Positions 20,930 through 33,300 of a stretch of 64,000 bases of DNA are shown here, in pieces; position 1 is the stretch's first letter, and every line of letters begins with the position of its first letter. The notes under the pieces were generated by a model. It was not told where the DNA came from. It searched no databases and was given only the letters and a program-made list of their open reading frames with translations. Origin of the DNA: Bathymodiolus brooksi (Eukaryota > Mollusca > Bivalvia > Mytilida > Modiolidae); contig OY804585.1 of the NCBI GenBank assembly GCA_963680875.1, forward strand, positions 28,696,186 through 28,760,185, given 5' to 3'. A program made the translations under genes and the position numbers.

Positions 20930-22039
20930 CTGACTCTTTAAGATGACTTTGTTGTGTCATGTTATTTTAGAAGAAGGCAGGCAGGATTTTCTACCGTAAA
21001 TCAGCATTTTTTGGTTTCTTTTGTCATTTGCCTCATGTTAACTTTCTATACGACCTCAACATTTTTTCTTTGTGTTATGCGTGTTGTTGTCATGGTTTTC
21101 CGTCTGTAGCCAGTGATTTTCACAATAAATCAAGTTTTGTTAAACTCATTTTTCAGATTGTTGATTTCCCACATCTTACATCTTCCGGGATATCTACCAG
21201 TAATTTTATCATCTCAGAAGTTCCTGCTGTAGAATATTACATGTAATTTGTTATAATAATTTAATCTGTGATAGGTAAATTAAGGGACAAGGGATTTGAT
21301 AGTAGTGCTATTTTATACACCAGTATTTTTATACTATCATCACTGTTTCCATGACATTGTATTTGTTACTATGGTTACGCAACATTCCATATTTATTATT
21401 TTAGTGTCAGTTTTTGTATTTAATGTATAATATTTGTGTTTGAAATTATTTTTTTTTAGCTTGCCAGATTGCCTGACTGACAAACCGACAGTCTGTGTTA
21501 TATAGTGATATTTTGGTATAAATGATTCTATTGCAAGTTTTAGGACTTTATCATGAGTTATCTGCCCCTGTCCAGATATCTTACTTTGGATGATTTATAG
21601 AATTTAAGAAACAAAATTAAAACTATTAACTATTAGTTTCAGTACTATAACATAGTTTTCTACAATATACTCTTTTGATATTAGAGAAAAAGATACTTGT
21701 ACTAAAATTTGGGGGTACTTTTTTTGTAATAGAACAACAAAAAAACTCTCTTCATTTAGCTAATACTATTATGAATTAAATGTTTTATACAACTCTTTTG
21801 CTTTAAAGCGAAATCTTTTAAACATAGAATAAATAAAATAACATTTTCATTGATTGACAATTTATCGAAACTAAGTTGTATATTTTTCATTGTCCATGTA
21901 GAGACAGGTAAGATATTCCTTGTTTATCTATTTCTGTCTATCATATATTACTTGTACTATTGGTTTCATACCATTGAACCTTGTCATGTTGAAATTGTAG
22001 AGACATAGTTATCCCAAGTCAATAAAGATAAATGCTACT
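20930..22039. other. Intergenic, no feature seen
   Basis: AT-rich DNA with scattered stops on all frames. Short coding-like frames lack splice context and I found nothing to support a gene. Confidence 0.5.
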
Positions 22040-22540
22040 ATGGAGATAACCTTGACCTTATTTTAATCCAGAAGTGGAATTGTCATTAAATAGTATGTTA
22101 CCATCTGACCGACCTTAACCTTATTTTATTCCAGAAGTGGATGTGTCAGTAAATAGTATGTTACCGACCTTGAGGGGGGACCTTATTTTAATCCAGAAGT
22201 GGAATTGTCATTAAATAGTATGTTACCATCAGACCGACCTTGACCTTATTTTAATCCAGAAGTGGATGTGTCAGTAAATAGCATGTTACCATCTGACCGA
22301 CCTTGACCTTATTTTAATCCAGAAGTGGAATTGTCAGTAAATAGTATGTTAACCATGTTACCGACCTTGAACTTATTTTAATCCAGAAGTGGACACGTCA
22401 GTAAATAGTATGTTACCATATTACCGACCTTGACCTTAATTTAAATCCAGAAGTGGACGTGTCAGTAAATAGTATGTTAATCCATGAGTGGACGTGTCAG
22501 TAAATAGTATGTTACCAACCTTGACCTTTATTTTAATCGT
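22040..22540 (+). repeat. Tandem repeat, unit about 65-75 bp
   Basis: Seven to eight units with gaccttgaccttattttaat, ccagaagtgga and gtcagtaaatagtatgttac. Units alternate between 'aattgtcat' and 'tgtgtcag' versions and some are truncated, suggesting unequal exchange. The TGACCTTGACC-type string is shared with other repeats in the window. Confidence 0.9.
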
Positions 22541-23103
22541 CCAATAGCTTTATATAAATTTGCATTATATTTTGTAATTGTGTTGCTAGCCACATATAGC
22601 AACACATATTACCACAATTAGACTATTATTTCATGGTAGCTTCACCATTTTTTCCCCAACATATTCATATTTAAATATATGTCAGTTGACCTACCTATTA
22701 TTGACCTAACAGGAACAAACATTACATTACAAGTGTTTTGTTTTTTAACTCAATATAGATCTGACCAATGACTAAAGTTCTGATATTCTGTTGTGTGATA
22801 TTTTGTTGTTGTATGTATAGCATTTCTCAATGATCTGTTATTTTTTATTTGTATTTCTGAGCTCAGTAAGTATTAGACATGATTTAATTTATTTTAATTT
22901 TCATATCGTTTATTTTTGTGACCATTTATTATAAAATAAAATAATTACATCATTCTAATAATTGTTATGTTTACAATTACTCATAGTAACATTATGTTTA
23001 GAACAGAAAACAAATTTTTAATCTGTCAAGCAAAACTAATTAACAGGAGTGCAGAGATTAGAAGTCGACAAACAAGGACAACAGACTCATACCATTGTAT
23101 AAG

Positions 23104-23404
23104 ATACAGTAACCCCCACCCTATTATAAGGCCACTCTCACCAAAGGCCAACCATTTTTTCGGGACATATTTCAGATTCACTGCGATAGTAAAATACTAC
23201 TAAATTGACATTCAAGGGAGGCTACCCCTCTTATAAAGCCACTCTCACCAAGTACCACCTCTCTTTATCAGGTCAGATTTCAGATGCACTGTGATAGTAA
23301 AATACTACTAAATTGATTTGGTCCCCCTCAAGAGAGGCCACCCCTCTTATAAAGACACTTTTTCATTGCAGAAGGGGTGGCCTCGTACGTGGGGGACTAT
23401 TGTA
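23104..23404. mobile_element. MITE, TACAGTAACCCCC family
   Basis: tacagtaacccccaccctat at the left and gtgggggactattgta at the right form inverted ends with TA. The interior has a tandem half-repeat (agattcactgcgatagtaaa and agatgcactgtgatagtaaa). Confidence 0.8.
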
Positions 23405-23611
23405 AACAAAGATGAAATAAGGTTTGAATCTTCCGAGTTCTAGTGACACCAAAAACCATAAAATAAATTCTGCTAAAATAGAACTTTTACAGAAAAACCT
23501 GGAATATATGTTAAACAACTAAGATTTAAAAAAAAAAGTTTTATGAAACACTGTACCCTTTAATATACAACAAACCTTTCAAGCCCCAATCTTAACAACT
23601 TTTCTGACAAT

Positions 23612-23777
23612 ATACAGTAATGCCCCCTCTTCCGCAATGAAAAAGTGACCTTATAAGGGTGGTGGCCTCTCTTTGGGGGATATAATTTAGTAGCAATTTA
23701 CTCTCTGAGACTATTGTCATGTTTTTTGACAATAAAATACCTATCTCAGTGCCTGATAAGAGGGGGACTATTATATC
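23612..23777. mobile_element. MITE, same family as 23104, opposite orientation
   Basis: tacagtaatgccccctcttc, gcaatgaaaaagtgacctta and ataagagggggactattata. Compared with 23104, the interior runs in reverse order. Confidence 0.75.
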
Positions 23778-23802
23778 CCTACATATATCTGAAATATTGC
23801 TT

Positions 23803-24020
23803 TGGTTTTATGGTTTGTGGTGTTTAACGCCACTTTCAACAATATTTCAGTTATATTGCGGCGGTCAGTTTTATTGGTGGAGGAAACCGGAGTACCCAGA
23901 GAAAACGACCTACCTGTTGCAAGTCACTGACAAACTTTATCACATAATATTGTATCGAGTACACCTCACCATGAACAAGATTAGATCTCACAACTTTAGT
24001 GGTGATAGGCACTAAATTGT
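23803..24020 (-). mobile_element. tRNA-derived SINE, minus strand
   Basis: gtggtgtttaacgccacttt, ttattggtggaggaaaccgg and tcactgacaaactttatcac; it ends at the partial head tggtgataggcact. Confidence 0.87.
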
Positions 24021-24264
24021 AAATTTACATGTTGGTAAAAGTGGCATTTTAAACATCAAACAAACAAAATCCATGTTTAAATAATTTAATTTTAATAATA
24101 TTCAGTTCAGCAGACGTCTAGATCAACTGCAAAATGATGCAAGTACAATTATGCTGAATTCTTCATAAAAATTTGTGCACAGATAAAAATTTTTTTTAAC
24201 AACAATTTGAAATAAAATAAATTAATATTGAAATTCAGCATAGACAGTGAATAATCCAATGATG

Positions 24265-24420
24265 TACAGTCAAGCCTGCATTAATGGACACCTGTATATA
24301 ACAAATCACTGTCTATAAAGGGCAGTTTCATTTTCTCCATTTAATAATAATTTGAACCTGTATATAAAGGACATATTTTCAGGTTCCATACAGTGTCCTT
24401 TATATACAGGTTTGACTACA
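24265..24420. mobile_element. MITE, CAGTCAAACCTG family (GGGCA subfamily)
   Basis: tacagtcaagcctgcattaa ... tatacaggtttgactaca. The internal segment aaaccactgtctataaaggg-like is shared with 56836. Confidence 0.82.
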
Positions 24421-24957
24421 TATATTACTACAAGTTGTAACAGATTAGTACATTTTCATATTTGTTAAAGCAAAACTAAAAAGTTCTTATAAGTCACAAC
24501 TCCTTTTAAAACTTCCTCCTTGCATACTACAATGTATTAAATTTGATGTTTAGACAGGAGAATATAAATCAATACATATTAACCTTTGTGGCAGCTTATT
24601 AGAAAATGACTAGGATATTCATTTATAGAGTACCGTAATTTGCTATGTAAAATACACATCTTTCTATGACACTCATTAAAGCCCCAGTTTTTCTGTCCTG
24701 GACAACCACTTTACTACAAGATACAAACCACATTTTATTGACTGTTATGAGATAAGAAACTGACAGCCACTGTAATATTAACACCACTATGCACTGGGTT
24801 AGCTGATTTGGCAGTTTATTGTGAAGCCAGAGCATCAATGTACATATTTCCAGTATTTGAGGAAAATACTTTTAAAGACCTATCTAAAATTAATTACATT
24901 AATTACTAAGATTACATACTGAGATCTATAAACAGTAATTTATTCTTTTTAAATTGT

Positions 24958-25206
24958 CTAATTATTTCTGTATGTAAAACCATAGAGCTTTTCAACAGCA
25001 TTCCTGTTATCTCTTTTCACAACATAGAAATCCAAGTTAAATATATTATTTGGTTTTTTATCTTTAAACCACTTGCATAAATCTAGATAAAAATTTAAGC
25101 ATGATACATTGAAACTGGGGCTGTTGTAGTAGAAGTATATAGTAGCCATTCTGAATTCTTCTTCATAGTACCCAGGTTGGTCAAATAATTTTCTGAGCAA
25201 AAACAT
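24958..25206 (-). CDS. Possible terminal exon or small gene, unknown
   Basis: The minus-strand frame has clearly coding-like composition: FDQPGYYEEEFRMATIYF, then YYNSPSFNVSCLNFYLDL, then CKWFKDKKPN and a TAG stop at 24958-24960. It can start at ATG 25206 or at an acceptor (gtttttgctcag) with exon start at 25192 needing phase 2 upstream. No partner exon is apparent between it and 27170. Its first about 35 bases recur in a degraded tandem copy at 25281-25320. Family not recognised. Confidence 0.4.
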   Translation of the reverse strand: MFLLRKLFDQPGYYEEEFRMATIYFYYNSPSFNVSCLNFYLDLCKWFKDKKPNNIFNLDFYVVKRDNRNAVEKLYGFTYRNN

Positions 25207-25587
25207 GTGAATTATACACAGCTAATTATGGTAATGAAATGTGAAATGCATAAAACATCACAAATATTTATGTATAATACTTGCCCAGGTTGGTCAAATA
25301 ATTTTTTTCTGGGCAAAAAAGGTGAGTAGTATATACAACTGAATACGGGTAATGAATAAATGAAATGCATAAAAGATATTACAATTATAAATCTATAACA
25401 TAATATAAATAATTATGAATTGGAAGTATTTTTAATGTATCACTACACAAAGACTGTAATCTTAATATTACAATTTGGTCCATATATCATATACACAGAT
25501 ATGTAAATTTCACTTAAATCAGTGATAGTATGGTAGACAAATTTATTTATACCCTATCACCTGTATAAAGTTTGTGAGTTTTATTCT

Positions 25588-25735
25588 GTCATGGTGAGGT
25601 ATACTTGATACAACTTTATGTGATAAAGTTTGTCAATGACTTGCAGCAGGTTGGTGGTTTTCTCTGGGTACTCCGGTTGCCCCCATCAATAAATGTACAA
25701 TCATGATATATTGTGAACTGGTATATTGTTGAAAG
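25588..25735 (+). mobile_element. SINE 3' part, diverged
   Basis: gaggtatacttgatacaact and ggttggtggttttctctggg; the tail is scrambled (catcaataaatgtacaatca). Confidence 0.75.
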
Positions 25736-25749
25736 TTAAATTGCATAAA

Positions 25750-26900
25750 ATTTGCTTAAGCAAATAGAAAAAAAAAATTCTGAATCAAAATGAATTTCGG
25801 GTTAGTTTGCCAAAATGTTTTTGGAACAGACTGTTTACCTTTTTACCACTAATGATTTCGGGAATTTATGATGCACAACATTCAAGTCAATAATTGGGGA
25901 TATCACTGCTTAATGTCCAGGATAAGAATGATTTTTTAGCTGCTGAACATTTATTTGTTGTCGAAGAATGGCCGGTGTGATCAGCAAAGATACTACATTT
26001 TTGTATTTTTTGTAGGAATAAAATTGGGCACAAATCATATTTAAGCTATACTATGGATTAAAATGAAATTATTCGGTTCAACTATACAACAAAATAAATA
26101 AAACAATTTTTTGGTAGAAAATAATAAAACCCTGTATGATAAATAATTTGGCTCTGAAATTAGGTTAAAATCTATTTCTACATTCTGTGCCAAAAACCAC
26201 TAGCCCTAAGCCCATGTCTACTAAAAATTGATTCAGACTAGTGAAAAAATTGCAAAAACTTGCCTTATCAAATAGGAAAAATTCTCTTGAAATGCCTTAC
26301 GGGCTAGTTTGTCAAAAAGTTTTTGGCACAGACTGTTTCAGCTGTTGAACAAATTATGAAGCTTTTTTTTATTGTTATATATTGTTGACTTTCTTCCTCT
26401 CTCTCTTGTATAGCTTCATATTTTGCTGACGAATAATATTTGTTCCCCGAATAATTGGAATGTACAGTTAGTTGTTAAAATTGAAGAAAAATATTTTTTT
26501 TTAAAACTAGATATATGACATAATATGATAAAATGGACAGAATAATTTAAAAACACATGTATAAAAATAAATCGTTAAAACTTGGACGGAATTAAATTGT
26601 TAATGCATAGTAAGTAACAAGTCTTAAACAAAATAACACTTTCAACATAAAAACAAATTGAACCCTGTTGATATGAAAAAATAAACTTTTACATTTGTAA
26701 TTACTTGTCTTCAATGAATAAAATATACATATGATACACATGTATAAAGAAGAAAAAAAATCTTGCATACCCTTAACATCACACGAATGACATGAAAGTG
26801 TGTCACATTAACATCCGTGTGTTTATCACATTAATTAATCAGCAGTTTGATGTCCTTATAATTAATACTGAAATTAATTTTTTTTTTTTAAATGTACACT
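25750..26900. other. Intergenic, mostly featureless
   Basis: AT-rich. A weak direct repeat (ttgccaaaatgtttttggaa at 25809 and tttgtcaaaaagtttttggc at 26308) is the only structure noticed. No exon supported. Confidence 0.45.
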
Positions 26901-26904
26901 ACTG

Positions 26905-27107
26905 TGAAAGTATTATTTTTCGTGGATACTAAGTTTTGTGGAATTCGTGATTTTGGTGAAAACCTCGAAATTTAAAATCCATCGAAATACAACATTTCCA
27001 TTAATTTGTTACGTGAAATTCTTGACAACAATAATTCAAGATCCCACTGATCAATGCATCTTATAGAAACCACAAAAATTGGTGCCCACGAATAAAAGTA
27101 CATTTCC
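26905..27107. mobile_element. MITE-like element with CGTGG ends
   Basis: gtattatttttcgtggatac at the left pairs imperfectly with gcccacgaataaaagtac at the right. It sits in the 3' flank of gene 2. Confidence 0.65.
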
Positions 27108-27272
27108 AGTATTTATGGCAAAATAAATAAATGGCAATTAAATAAATTTGTTGAATTTTATCACTGTCTTTACTTTTTCTTTGTGCTTGAACTCCTGTGA
27201 AATGGTGCTCTAATTGTTCGTGTCAATGGCAGGAATTGTCCACCAAAACATTTCTCTTCTTGATGGTCTTGG

Positions 27273-27306
27273 CTAATCATCAGTTGTATCTTTGTCGGCA
27301 AAGCCT
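27273..27306 (-). CDS. Gene 2 probable terminal exon
   Basis: Acceptor gttattttag. In phase 2 it reads (K)GFADKDTTDD and a TAG stop, an acidic C-terminus. If the 13-nt exon is not used, the phase-1 reading gives a different tail of 44 residues (EALPTKIQLMISQ...) ending at 27170-27172. Both use the same acceptor; transcript data would decide. Confidence 0.55.
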
Positions 27307-30300
27307 CTAAAATAACGAATAAGTTTGGATGATTATATAAATTGTAAAATAAAATTCTCTAATAATGTGATAAAATCGACACAAGACTTCAACACATAGA
27401 AATGTTGTTCTTAAAATTGGATGTCTAAATAATAACTTATATTAGGATTGTCATATAAAAAAAATGGGTGAAATGTTAACTTTCTTTGTTTTTTTAGGTT
27501 TTCTTTTTAATACATGTACTATAAATTAAAATTCATAAAAAAAACTTGCAATAAGAAAATTAAAAAAATAAAAATTTCCTGTGTGGAGACAAACATATAA
27601 ATATTAACTCTTTAGCAATACGGGCTGAAAAAATCAACAAATATCATTTATGACCATACTGATTCAATTAAAATTGACTAGTTTTAATGTTTATATTAAT
27701 TTTTCCTTCATTCATGCGATTAAGGCGAAATCTGTTTTCATGAACTGAAATAAAATTTCTGGAAAAAAGATTAAGAAGTTCATGTGCACACCAGCACCAA
27801 TAAGAATATTACAAAAACAGATTCAGAGGGAAAGCTGTAAGCATTTAGTATATTTCTTAAACTTGATGCAAGACATTTTTTACAGCGACAAAAAAAGGGG
27901 GAGCAAGTGAGGAGATATAGGTAAGTTTAATTAGATTGTAGATATTTTGTAAGTTTTCCCGAATTTGCAAGGAACATAACTCTGAAACAATATAATTGGT
28001 GGACTTATTTATATATACATATAAGGTGTGCTGTGCTTCACTCAAATTTACTTTTATATCATCTTTTTACACTTTTGCATAGAAACATAGTAAACTCCCC
28101 TCCCCACCCCCAAACAAAAATGACAAAGTATGGACCATTTCTGCCTAAAATCGAAAATATCATATTTTTACAGTTACATGCACGTTAATAAAACTTTTGA
28201 GCACAAATTCTATACTCTTACTCCAAAATCAACCAATCGGAACACTGCATACACTAGATAAAAGTTCTGATTGGCTGTTTGAATCAGTACAAAAATAAAA
28301 CTCAGAATGTCTTGAAATGACTGTAAAGCCAGATATCAACTACAAAAAATTATTATTGTCCAAAAAAAAAAATCCATCCGTTTTTGTCAAAGCTAGGATA
28401 GCAACTAAAGAAAGATAAAGAATAACAAGAAATGTGTGCATCACAAAATACGCCCGTCTATATAAATTATCAAACGGTATAATGGTAATGACCCCAAAAT
28501 AAATAAGGTTCTTCCCCTTCCACAGGGGAATCATGTGGCCAAGTTTGGTAAAGATCCAATATACAGAACTAAAGTTATCGTGCAGAAACGATCCTGTTGT
28601 CAAAAATTATATTTATAGTAATGGTGACATTGACCTTTGACCTAATGACCCCAAAATAAATAGGGTTCTTCCCCTTCCACAGGCGAATCATGTGGCCAAG
28701 TTTGTTAAAGATCCAATATACAGAACTAAAGTTATCGTGCGGAAATGACCCTGTTGTCAAAAATTATATTTATAGTAAGTGACCTTGACCTTTGACCTAA
28801 TGACCCCAAAATAAATAGGGTTCTTCCCCTTCCACAGGGGAATCATGTGGCCAAGTTTGGTAAAGATCCAATATACAGAACTAAAGTTATGTGGAAACGA
28901 CCCTGTTGTCAGAAATTATATTTATAGTAATGGTGACCTTGACCTTTGACCTAATGACCCCAAAATAAATAGGGTTTTTCCCCTTCCACAGGGGAATCAT
29001 GTGGCCAAGTTTGGTAAAGATCCGATATACAGAACTAAAGTTATTGTGCGGAAACCTGTGTGGACGCCCGCCCGCCGCCCACCATACCCAATCACATAAA
29101 AAATCAAATACTTTTAGTTTGGTCAGATGATATTTACTTTTATAAATGTTTGTCTAAATGACTTTAAGATGAGTGTATCCCTCATAGTGTGTAATTTTAA
29201 ATTGGCTTAAAAAAAAAAATGGAAGGAAAATAGCACTTTTAAGGTTTAGCTGAATACCTTTGGAATAGATTAGATTTTTTTCATAAATATTTGCATCCTT
29301 TATTCATTAACTACATATTAATTACATGTTGGACAATGTAGATTTTATTTCTTGGATATATATTACTAGAGGGTCATCCAAGCATGAATCGCTTACCTGG
29401 TTATTCATGCACCATTGGAGGCTTAAACAAATTTGTAGTTTCTAAGATAAGAATTGCTCATGGCTGCCATTTTTTTCACCGCAAGGAACAAGGTTAAATG
29501 AGGAATCTTTGTTAATCACATATATCATTGGTACTATGTCATTTCAACCAGTACTTTCTGAGAAGATTTAAAAAAATTAATTCAGCCAATCACAAACAAG
29601 AATTCCCCAAGGCTAACATGTTTTTTGCCAGATCAAGGACAAAATGGAGGAGGGAGGGAGTGGGGATAATTTCATGCAGTGTTTTCTGTATTGAAACCAG
29701 CAAATGTGAACAAAAGTAATTTATACAACAGTCATGTTATTTGGTACTCTGATAAGTTGTTTTCGAGGATAACTTGAAATGAGAATATGTTATTATTGTT
29801 TAAACCCCTGACAACCTGAATTCTAAGGTAAATCTAATTGAAATAGCAAGTCCCTTCCACGTCCATACAAGCTTGTGCTGTATTATAAATTCTAAGAATC
29901 TATGTCAAAGATGAACTTACAAAGATAAGCATTGTACTCTAGAAAAATACGTGTTGAAATTTGATGTTGTTTTTTTTTTAATTCTAACAAAAACTAAACT
30001 AGTGATTAAGTGCATTATTTTACAATTAAATGAATACTAATTTGTAAGCATGTGTATTGCAATAATATTGAAAATTAAATGTAATCTCTGTAACATAGAA
30101 AAAAAATGTGGGTTGTGGGGTCAAGACTCAGGGGGAAATACTGATCAAATTGAAACATGGAGGGATACAACGAAAAAAAATGTGAAAATGTTGTTGTGGT
30201 AACCATGACAATAGAACTGAACATTAGCTAAAAGTAAGGTAGAAAAACTAAAGTAAAGTGTTACCATAGTTATATAATGACAAAATCTTGTAATATTTTA

Positions 30301-33300
30301 CCTCTAACTTCTTACTTCCTTTTCTTCCCTAAAATTTAGCACTCACATTTGAAATAATTTGTAATTTGCTTTTTTGCAATACATATTTAGCTTATTGCAT
30401 TGTATTGTAAGATCAAATATAATGATATTTTTTTCTCAGTCTGAGTTATAAAAAAAAAATTTGCTTAGCAATTCTTTCACATTTTTAAAATGAAAAAGCT
30501 GAAAAGTAAAATATGGCAAATGTATTTTCCATTAAATGGCATTAAATATTGTCTGTCATTAATTAGAAAAAAGTCATCAAGTACAGGAACATGTTAAGGA
30601 AGGCAACATACGGTATACAAAATAAACTTGACAGGTCAGTGGTTTTCTTCGGGTACTCTGGTTTCCTCCACCAGTAAAACTGGCCGCCATGATATATCTC
30701 TTTAACCTATGACATAACATGATTTTACCTTTCAATCAGGTGAACTTTCCCAGCAGGCACACAGCCTCATTTCAACACTGAAATATTGTTGGGATGTTGT
30801 ATCAACATTGCTTCAATGTTGAAATGACCTTGTATGCCCTGCAGGGTTAGTATTCTCTAAGGTTTCTCCTTTTAATGCCTGTAGCCAAAGGTCGCTGGCA
30901 AGATCTTGCCAGCAGTGATTTCATTGATTAATCTAAAGTTCACCTCAATAGAAGTTTAAATTGACTTGTTTCTGATGTTAATGAAGCGTGACATATTTCA
31001 TTAACGTACGATTTTAATAAGAAAATGGAAAGCATTTTAAAATTTATATAATATTCAGATCTAGGAAAATAAATATCCTTTATATATAGTCTAAAGACCA
31101 ACACCAAATCTATAATAATAGAAAATATTAGTGTGTTGTCTCCGTTTTAAATTGTTTTCTCTTCCTGTACAAAATATTAGTCCCTTATTTCCCTTTAAAA
31201 TTGTTTTTTTCACTTCCTGTACAAATATCAGTAATAGCGGATAAATCACTAAAGCTAAAAATTCCATACGCTGTCTTCAATATTCACTAAATGCCAAGTT
31301 CCTTTCTAAAGATCTACAATTTGTAACAAACATGTAATATTTCACACTCCTTTAGGCATGACAGATCTTTCCATTTTATTATTGAAAAAATAAAAAATTA
31401 AAAAAAAATGATCCATAATTTTTTTTAATGTAAAAATTACTGCCCATGACACATGTTAAAAGGGGCCAGTTATTTTTTTTTTATCTTGCATTATCAATTT
31501 TTTGTTAAAATTTTGAACGCTGTGCAAAAGAAATTAGCTGCTGGACCACAAAATGCATTGAAAACTAGTATTACTGTGAGCATGGCTCACTAAGATATAC
31601 CTCCCCGCTCCCCACATCTGTCCAACCTATTTCCATAACCAAAACATTACTGATTGTTCCGACCAAAAATGAAAGAGACCCTCCTCTCTTCACCGGTAAG
31701 CTGCTGATAAAATTTCAAAACATTCTGAGAACCACTACTCAAATTATCATACGACATAGGGTAATAAACAGCTGTGCCAAGAGCGCATGATACACCCGTC
31801 GTCAACATTCATACAATATTTGTAAAGACTTTCTTTCCCATAACTCTTGAATGAAAAATCTAAATTTCACCAAAAAGTATACAGACCGTAAGACTATCAA
31901 TTCCAATAACTGTGCGAAGTTTGAAGTGAATTGGCCAAGGGGTTCTCAATCTACAGCACGACATACGAAAAATCGCCTACAATTTGATGAATAAAGTCCC
32001 ATAACTCTGGAATGAAAATTCGAAATTTAACCATAAAGTATAGACCGTAAGGCCAAAAAAAAATATATGTGTGTTTACTGTCACATGTCAAAAAACTCTA
32101 GGGTCGGTCAGTCGGGATTAATTTATTTTATTTTATTTTTTTTATTATCGGCAAAACCGGAAATAGTCGTTCCCGGTTCTGGAATCCGATTCCGGTATTT
32201 CATTTACGAAATTTCCGGTAAAATGACGAATTATGGAGTTTTTCTACCTTCTTTGCTCTCAATTTCGACAAAAAGCTAGCAGTTGAATAAATAAAACATT
32301 GCTGCTGGTTAAACAACAAAAATGGTTATCCGAATTCTGTGTAAAAATTCATAGGGTCGCTAGCAAAATTAGGGTAGGTCGGGTGACCGTAAACACACAT
32401 ATTTTTTTTTTGGCCCAAGACCATCAATTCCAATAACTCTGTGAAATTTGAAGTGAATTGGCCAAGGGGTTCTCAAGTTAGAGTGCGACATGTGAAACGG
32501 ACGGACGGACAGACGGACATTGGTATACCATAATACGTTCCGTCTTAAAGACGTGCGTATAAAAATCCTATTTTCCGTCATATCAAGTCCAATAACTCTG
32601 GAACGGCAAAAGTGAAAATCGTCAAAAATGAAAGGGATCCTCCTCTCTTCACCAGTAAGCTGCTGATAAAATTTTAAAAGATTCTAAGAAACACAACTCA
32701 AGTTATCGTACGACATAGGATTTGTCTACAGACGGACGGACGGACGGACATGGTGAAACCAAGTAAATAAGTTACCGGTATATTTAAGCAGTGTCACATT
32801 AAAAGTCACATTGTTAAATTAGATTCTGAAAATTTTCACTTTCCAAATAAAATACGGTAGAGCAGTTAGTGCAATATTTTTATTTTATTTTCAATTTATT
32901 GGTAGACCTATTACTTCTGGTCAAATATACAAAATAACTCACAGGATATCGATAATGTTCCTTACATTGCAAATTAGAGGGGTTAGAGTAACACAAAGTT
33001 TTATTCAGGAACATATTTTTTTAGTTCTATAGTCTAGTGCTCCTCTTTTAAATAATCATTTCAATTTTCCAAATTAATTCATTTTAAATTCTGAAACAGA
33101 GACTGGTAAATAAAGTAGAGATATCATACATATAAAGGAATGGTAAATATTTGTTTGTACTACAAAATTCTATAAATTTGGCAACATTAAATTTGGTCCT
33201 TTTTATGATTTTTCTTCGTACTCACTATAATGTTCTTTATATTTTTTCCCTACACATATACAACAAAGAACAACTATATATATATTATATATGATATACA

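Noticed and set aside
29384..29409. Minus-strand mini-exon ending AACCAG|gtaagc
   Set aside because: It contains a stop in the phase required by the exon at 34858.
29921..29938. 18-nt minus-strand microexon of gene 2 with a strong donor (gtaagt)
   Set aside because: In the phase set by the upstream exon it would create a split TAG at the next junction; it only works if a different upstream phase is assumed.
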